Assembly: GCF_000152705.1 (NCBI RefSeq)
Contig: NZ_CH672413.1
Location: 1 to 64,000 of the forward strand
Source: Janibacter sp. HTCC2649
Lineage (GTDB): Bacteria > Actinomycetota > Actinomycetes > Actinomycetales > Dermatophilaceae
Reading direction: 5' to 3'
Length of the DNA: 64,000 bases
Part shown: piece after piece, positions 60,365-64,000 of the stretch
How positions within the stretch are numbered: the stretch's first letter is position 1
Layout: the number at the start of each line of letters is the position of its first letter
The notes under the pieces: generated by a model
The model's input: the letters and a program-made list of their open reading frames with translations, nothing else
What the model was told of the DNA's origin: nothing
Database searches by the model: none
Translations under genes and position numbers: made by a program

Positions 60365-60817
60365 ATGGAGTTTGGAACGCTGGAGCGATCGGTCCACGTC
60401 GAGGCATCGCCAGAGGTGGTCTTCGAGGTGGTGAGCCAGCCGGAGCACATCCGCGAGTGGTGGTCCGACGACGCCAGCCTCGACGACCTGGCGCCGGGCG
60501 CGGTCGGTGAGCTGGTCTGGGGCGACCGTGCCCAGGTCGAGTCCTTCACGGTCGTGGAGGTGGACCCGCCGCGCCGGTTCTCGTTCCGCTGGGTCACTTC
60601 CGCAGGAGAAGCGGCCACGGAGGGCAACTCGCTCCTCGTGACCTTTGACCTCGAACCCTCCGCCACCGGCACGACCCTGCGGCTGACCGAGACCGGATTC
60701 CGCGAGAGGGGTTGGGAGGTCGCCGTCCTCGAACAGGCCTACCGCGACCACGAGAACGGCTGGGACGCCTTCCTTCCGCGACTGGTTGCCCACGCCGGCA
60801 CGGTGGCGGCGGCGTGA
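60365..60817 (+). CDS. SRPBCC (AHSA1-like) protein
   Basis: A 150-residue protein with the AHSA1-type pattern: LERSVHVEASPEVVFEVVSQ, HIREWWSDD, then PPRRFSFRWV and the C-terminal helix ENGWDAFLPRLVAHAGTV. AGGAGG is placed correctly before ATG 60365. It is the first gene of a coupled unit: its stop shares GTGA with a small ORF (60814), which in turn overlaps another SRPBCC gene (60983). Hydrophobic ligand binding is likely; the ligand is unknown. Confidence 0.85.
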   Translation: MEFGTLERSVHVEASPEVVFEVVSQPEHIREWWSDDASLDDLAPGAVGELVWGDRAQVESFTVVEVDPPRRFSFRWVTSAGEAATEGNSLLVTFDLEPSATGTTLRLTETGFRERGWEVAVLEQAYRDHENGWDAFLPRLVAHAGTVAAA

Positions 60818-60990
60818 GCCCCGGGCCAGAGGCTCAGCGAGGGCCTCCCGGTCGCACGCCGGGCCGTGGCCGCCCCATCAGCACTGACTGGGACGCCCGA
60901 CTCCAGCGCATCACCCGGCTCGCCGAAACCATCGAGCGCGCCAACACCACACAAGGCACGACAACACAGAAGGGACAGAACAATGGTTGA
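60814..60990 (+). CDS. 58-residue coupled small ORF
   Basis: Starts with GTG within the stop of the upstream SRPBCC gene (GTGA overlap) and ends after the start of the next one. The product is Gly/Pro/Arg-rich first (PEAQRGPPGRTPGRGRPIS), then a helix WDARLQRITRLAETIERANT. The overlaps at both ends argue that it is translated, perhaps as a partner or just to relay ribosomes. No family recognised. Confidence 0.5.
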   Translation: MSPGPEAQRGPPGRTPGRGRPISTDWDARLQRITRLAETIERANTTQGTTTQKGQNNG

Positions 60991-61441
60991 CATCCTGCAC
61001 CAGGTGGGAGTCCAAGCGACTCCCGACAAGGTCTACGAAGCCCTCGCCACGATCGACGGACTCAGAGGGTGGTGGACCGAGGAGACGGCCGGTTCGACGG
61101 ACGTCGGCGGAGTGATCCAATTCCGTTTCCCCGCAGCCGGATTCGACATGTTGGTGCGCGAGAGCGTCCCCGGCGAACGCGTCCTCTGGGAGGTCGTCGA
61201 CGGCCCCGAAGAATGGATCGGGACGACCACCGACTGGGCGCTGGTCAACGAGGGCGACTGGACGACGGTGAACTTCGCCCATCGCGACTGGCGCGAGCCG
61301 GTCCTGTTCATGCACCACTGCAGCACCAAGTGGGCGACCTACCTCGTGAGCCTCAAGCACCTCATCGAGCAGGGCACTGGAGCCCCGAGCCCGCGCGACC
61401 TCAAGATCATCAACTGGGAAGTCGAGGCCGCGGCGAGCTGA
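60983..61441 (+). CDS. SRPBCC (START-like) protein
   Basis: A 152-residue protein: VGVQATPDKVYEALATIDGL, GWWTEETAGSTDVGG, FDMLVRESVPGERVLWEV, then FAHRDWREPVLFMHHCSTKW and a C-terminal helix with LKHLIEQGTG. ATG 60983 lies inside the small upstream ORF, with AGAAGGGACAG as ribosome-binding site. It is a second ligand-binding protein of the same operon, not closely similar to the first. Confidence 0.85.
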   Translation: MVDILHQVGVQATPDKVYEALATIDGLRGWWTEETAGSTDVGGVIQFRFPAAGFDMLVRESVPGERVLWEVVDGPEEWIGTTTDWALVNEGDWTTVNFAHRDWREPVLFMHHCSTKWATYLVSLKHLIEQGTGAPSPRDLKIINWEVEAAAS

Positions 61442-61486
61442 CGCGGAGCCGGGCCCGGCCTGCACGGCCGGCCGCCCGGCATACGC

Positions 61487-61715
61487 GCCGTTCTTCAGTG
61501 GCCCACGGGGCAAAGCCAGTGCCAGGTGCCGATCGGGCCGGGATGCGTGCTCTCGTTCATGTGGATCTCCTTCATGGGCGGCCGCTGTCCGGCCAGTGGT
61601 TGGATGGGCCGAGTTCATCGCGTATGCCGGGTTGCGCTCTGCCACAGGGCGGCTCGCGTTCCGTGACCGTTTGGGGGAGATCCGGTATGCCGTGTCCAGC
61701 CATTTGGTGGACGTG
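61487..61715 (-). repeat. repeat copy D: upstream region and start of the secreted-protein gene
   Basis: About 155 bases (61560-61715) resemble the upstream region of the intact gene (60092-60245), including two GTATGCC motifs. The copy retains the ribosome-binding site AAGGAGAT and ATG at 61560, but then continues into a different 21-codon frame (MNESTHPGPIGTWHWLCPVGH, 61495-61560). It is either a degenerated start or a new micropeptide. Confidence 0.75.
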
Positions 61716-61745
61716 CCTGTCCGTGCCGGGCTTTACTTTGAGCAC

Positions 61746-63056
61746 ATGACAGCCACCCCCCTCCCGCCCCGCCCTTCAGGGGTGGCGTTGTGGCGATCCC
61801 GGCTGGCTCGGCCGAAGTGGCGCATGTGGTTCGTCTACTTCCCCCTCTGCTTCGTCAGCTCGGTCCTCGCGATTTCCACCTGGGACGTGCGCAAGCACGG
61901 GCAGGCGATGCCGACCGCCTCGGATCTGGCCATGGGCGTGTGGCTCATCGGGATACTCGCCGCAGTGAGCCTGAACTGGCGGCGCCGGTTCCCGCTGCAG
62001 ATCGCCCTCGCAACCGCGGTCGTCCCATTCGTCGTGCCGCTCGATCCGGTGCCCGCTCTCATCGCCTTCGGGTCACTGCTTGTGCGCCGCGTCGACAGAG
62101 TGTCGGTGGCGCTCGGGGCGCTGGTCACCGCCAGCACCTTCGTCTCCACATGGCGCGACTCGAGAGGTACGAGTTCGGCGAGCTCGTTCTGGCAGATGTT
62201 CAGGAGCGGGGAGATCGGGAGCGTGCACGACCCGCTGTCTCTGCCCGCTGTCATCGTGCTCACGATCCTGTTGGTTGCGATGACCGTGGGGGTGGCGATG
62301 CTCCTGCGCTATCGCGATCGCTTCGCGAAGGCGCAGATCGTGGTGGAGAAGCAGCAGGCCCAGGTCGACCACCTCAGCGACGAGGTCTCACGACAGGCCG
62401 ACCGCGAGCGGATTGCCCAAGAAGTGCATGACGCTCTGGGACACCGGCTGTCGCTCCTTTCGCTGCACGCAGGGGCGCTCGAAGTCACTGCCGGTGAGAA
62501 CCAGAAGGTGGCCGAGTCGGCGGCACTTGTGCGGGCGAACGCGCAGCAGTCGATGGCGGATTTGCGGTCGTTGCTCGCGATGCTGCGGCAGCCGGATTCC
62601 CCCGACGTGGCTGCTGCCGTGCCGACATTGCGTGACGTGCCAGCGCTCATCGATGAGACCGTGGCAACAGGGGTGAACCTCGTGTCCACGGCGCAGCTCG
62701 AAGGAATTGGGCGTCTCGATGAAACCACGAGCAGGAGCGCCTTCCGCATCACCCAGGAGCTTCTCACCAACGCTCGCCGGCACGCGCCCGGGATCGGGGT
62801 GCGGGTGTTGGTCAGGGCCGCGCCGGAGTCCGGCGTAGAGATCGAGGTGGCCAACCACCTCCCGGTTGAAGCGGCACTGGAGTTCCGCCCGGGAAGCGGA
62901 CTGGACGGCATACGCCATCGGGTTTTGACACTCGGCGGAGACTTCCGATGCTTCGTCGACGACCGACGGGTATTCCGTGTTGCTGCGCGACTGCCGTGGG
63001 TGTGGGCCGCCGAGATTGGCTCGACCTGGACACCCGGCGAAGGAGAACCCCGATGA
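61746..63056 (+). CDS. NarL-type sensor histidine kinase
   Basis: A 436-residue kinase. The N-terminus has about five membrane helices (residues 28-175). A coiled coil (AQIVVEKQQAQVDHLSDEVS) leads to the HisKA_3 box with His in RIAQEVHDALGHRLS (about residue 227). The HATPase region contains RITQELLTNARRHAPG and SGLDGIRHRVLTLGG. TACTTT six bases before ATG 61746 suggests a leaderless mRNA. Its stop overlaps the response-regulator start (ATGA). The sensed signal is unknown. Confidence 0.92.
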   Translation: MTATPLPPRPSGVALWRSRLARPKWRMWFVYFPLCFVSSVLAISTWDVRKHGQAMPTASDLAMGVWLIGILAAVSLNWRRRFPLQIALATAVVPFVVPLDPVPALIAFGSLLVRRVDRVSVALGALVTASTFVSTWRDSRGTSSASSFWQMFRSGEIGSVHDPLSLPAVIVLTILLVAMTVGVAMLLRYRDRFAKAQIVVEKQQAQVDHLSDEVSRQADRERIAQEVHDALGHRLSLLSLHAGALEVTAGENQKVAESAALVRANAQQSMADLRSLLAMLRQPDSPDVAAAVPTLRDVPALIDETVATGVNLVSTAQLEGIGRLDETTSRSAFRITQELLTNARRHAPGIGVRVLVRAAPESGVEIEVANHLPVEAALEFRPGSGLDGIRHRVLTLGGDFRCFVDDRRVFRVAARLPWVWAAEIGSTWTPGEGEPR

Positions 63057-63709
63057 CGCGCGTGCTGCTCGTGGACGACGACCCGCTGGTCTGCGGTGCC
63101 CTCGCGACGATGCTCGGGTCGGCCGACGACCTCAACGTGGTTGGCAGCGTCAACGACGGGGACCAGGTGGTCGAGGCGATCCACCGTCACCGACCCGACA
63201 TCATCCTCATGGACGTGCGTATGGCTCGGCAGGACGGCATCACGACGACCGCTTCACTGTCGGGCCTTGGGCTGGAGACTCCGCCGAAGGTCATCATGCT
63301 GACGACGTTCGACCACGACGACGTGATGCTGCGAGCCGTGCACGCCGGCGCGGCCGGCTTCTTGCTCAAGACGGCGAGCCCGCTCGACATCATCGCGGCG
63401 GTGCAGTCGGTGGCTGCGGGCGAAGGCGCTCTGTCGGCGCGCAGTGCGCGGCAGGTCGTCGAACACCTGCAATCAGATCCGGCACGCGACCTGCGGCGCG
63501 CCGCTGAGGCGTTGGTCGCGACGTTGACCGAGCGCGAGCGAGACGTTGTGCGCTGCGTCGCCGAGGAGATGACGACCGCCCAGATCGCGCAGGAGCTGTT
63601 CCTCGGGGAAGCCACCGTGAAGTCGCATCTTGCGCGGGCGCAGGACAAGCTCGGGGCGCAGAACAGGGTGGGAGTCGGCATCATCGCCGACCGCGCTGGT
63701 CTCACGTGA
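63053..63709 (+). CDS. NarL/LuxR-type response regulator
   Basis: A 218-residue regulator: receiver domain VLLVDDDPLVCGALATMLG, the phosphoacceptor Asp in DIILMDVRMARQDG, Lys in GFLLKTASP, and a C-terminal LuxR HTH LTERERDVVRCVAEEMTTAQ with VKSHLARAQDKLG. It is translated together with the kinase through the ATGA overlap. Target genes are probably local or efflux-related; no binding site was identified. Confidence 0.94.
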   Translation: MTRVLLVDDDPLVCGALATMLGSADDLNVVGSVNDGDQVVEAIHRHRPDIILMDVRMARQDGITTTASLSGLGLETPPKVIMLTTFDHDDVMLRAVHAGAAGFLLKTASPLDIIAAVQSVAAGEGALSARSARQVVEHLQSDPARDLRRAAEALVATLTERERDVVRCVAEEMTTAQIAQELFLGEATVKSHLARAQDKLGAQNRVGVGIIADRAGLT

Positions 63710-63785
63710 CCGGGATGTCCCCACCACGGCAAACCGCCCTCTGACTTGGCCGACGCAACGAGGCCGAAGGCGAGAGACTGAGTAC

Positions 63786-64000
63786 ATGACGAGCAGCGTT
63801 GCCGTTCCGGTCACGTCGGGCCTCCCCTCGCGACATCGAGAAGCGGAGGCTCGAGGCGCCCGGCTGGCCAGGCCCTTGCGACTCATGACTCGCCAGTTCG
63901 GCGCGGTCGACGAGGCGCTCATGAACAGGCTCGGTGCGGCACTCCTGGAGCGCGACGAGGTCGCTGCTCGACTCGTCGCTGCGATGCGCCTTCCCGCGGC
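63786..64000 (+). CDS. partial gene, unknown (cut by the window end)
   Basis: An ORF open from ATG 63786 to the end, 71 codons visible. The translated start runs MTSSVAVPVTSGLPSRHREA and continues with helices rich in Arg, Ala and Leu (ARPLRLMTRQFGAVDEALMN). No family can be named from this fragment. The 76-base gap after the response regulator shows no terminator. Confidence 0.45.
   Translation, partial: MTSSVAVPVTSGLPSRHREAEARGARLARPLRLMTRQFGAVDEALMNRLGAALLERDEVAARLVAAMRLPA

Overview
The window is high-GC chromosomal DNA from an actinobacterium. The rRNA-leuS junction, the lexA/LysM divergon, nrdR-nrdJ, the SAM-IV type riboswitch, GTG starts and apparently leaderless promoters fit Micrococcales, probably the Intrasporangiaceae/Dermatophilaceae (Janibacter-like) group. 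That taxonomic placement is inferred from gene content and base composition only.

Layout. 1-0.85 kb: 3' end of a 23S rRNA gene, 5S rRNA and the operon terminator. 0.9-11.2 kb: housekeeping genes on the + strand. These are leuS behind a probable leucine attenuator, a DUF1772-like membrane protein, a riboswitch-controlled class-V aminotransferase, a DegV-like protein, plsY, and the DNA-uptake pair comEA-comEC. 11-23.8 kb: regulators and small enzymes (LysR, isochorismatase-like hydrolase, SRPBCC proteins, a sirtuin, lexA with a divergent LysM division-inhibitor-like gene, a VOC protein, an AlkZ-like winged-helix protein, a membrane-anchored gluzincin, GNAT, a secreted subtilase, an Arg/Gly-rich protein). 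23.8-29 kb: a divergent pair of predicted cysteine-protease proteins, one CHAT and one caspase-like fused to an alpha/beta hydrolase. 29-33 kb: nrdR and the B12-dependent ribonucleotide reductase nrdJ.

33.6-44.4 kb is a lower-GC genomic island. A five-gene translationally coupled operon encodes a Z1 helicase-like ATPase, a PD-(D/E)XK protein, a MutL/MORC-type GHKL ATPase and two unrecognised partners. It lies beside a vsr-like nuclease, a DNA cytosine methyltransferase and a 165-residue unknown. This is a predicted mza/MORC-type restriction-like defence system. 44.2-53.2 kb continues as accessory DNA. It holds a macro-like/SIR2 protein, two decayed copies and one intact copy of a NERD-nuclease/helicase gene, an ADP-ribosylglycohydrolase fused to a dual-specificity phosphatase-like domain, a UDG-like protein, a GIY-YIG-like nuclease and a VWA protein.

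53.3-61.7 kb is a mosaic. Partial copies of one secreted or membrane-anchored protein gene (intact copy 59.49-60.09 kb) are separated by unrelated cassettes: a MalT-like LuxR regulator with two membrane-protein genes, a DUF4265-like gene, and a pair of SRPBCC genes with a tiny coupled ORF. 61.7-64 kb: a NarL-type two-component pair and the start of one more gene.

Across scales: the heptamer GGCATAC (either strand) occurs about 44 times by eye, but not at all between about 31.4 and 48.3 kb. Many genes also share a TANNNT hexamer six bases before an ATG or GTG, as expected for leaderless mRNAs.
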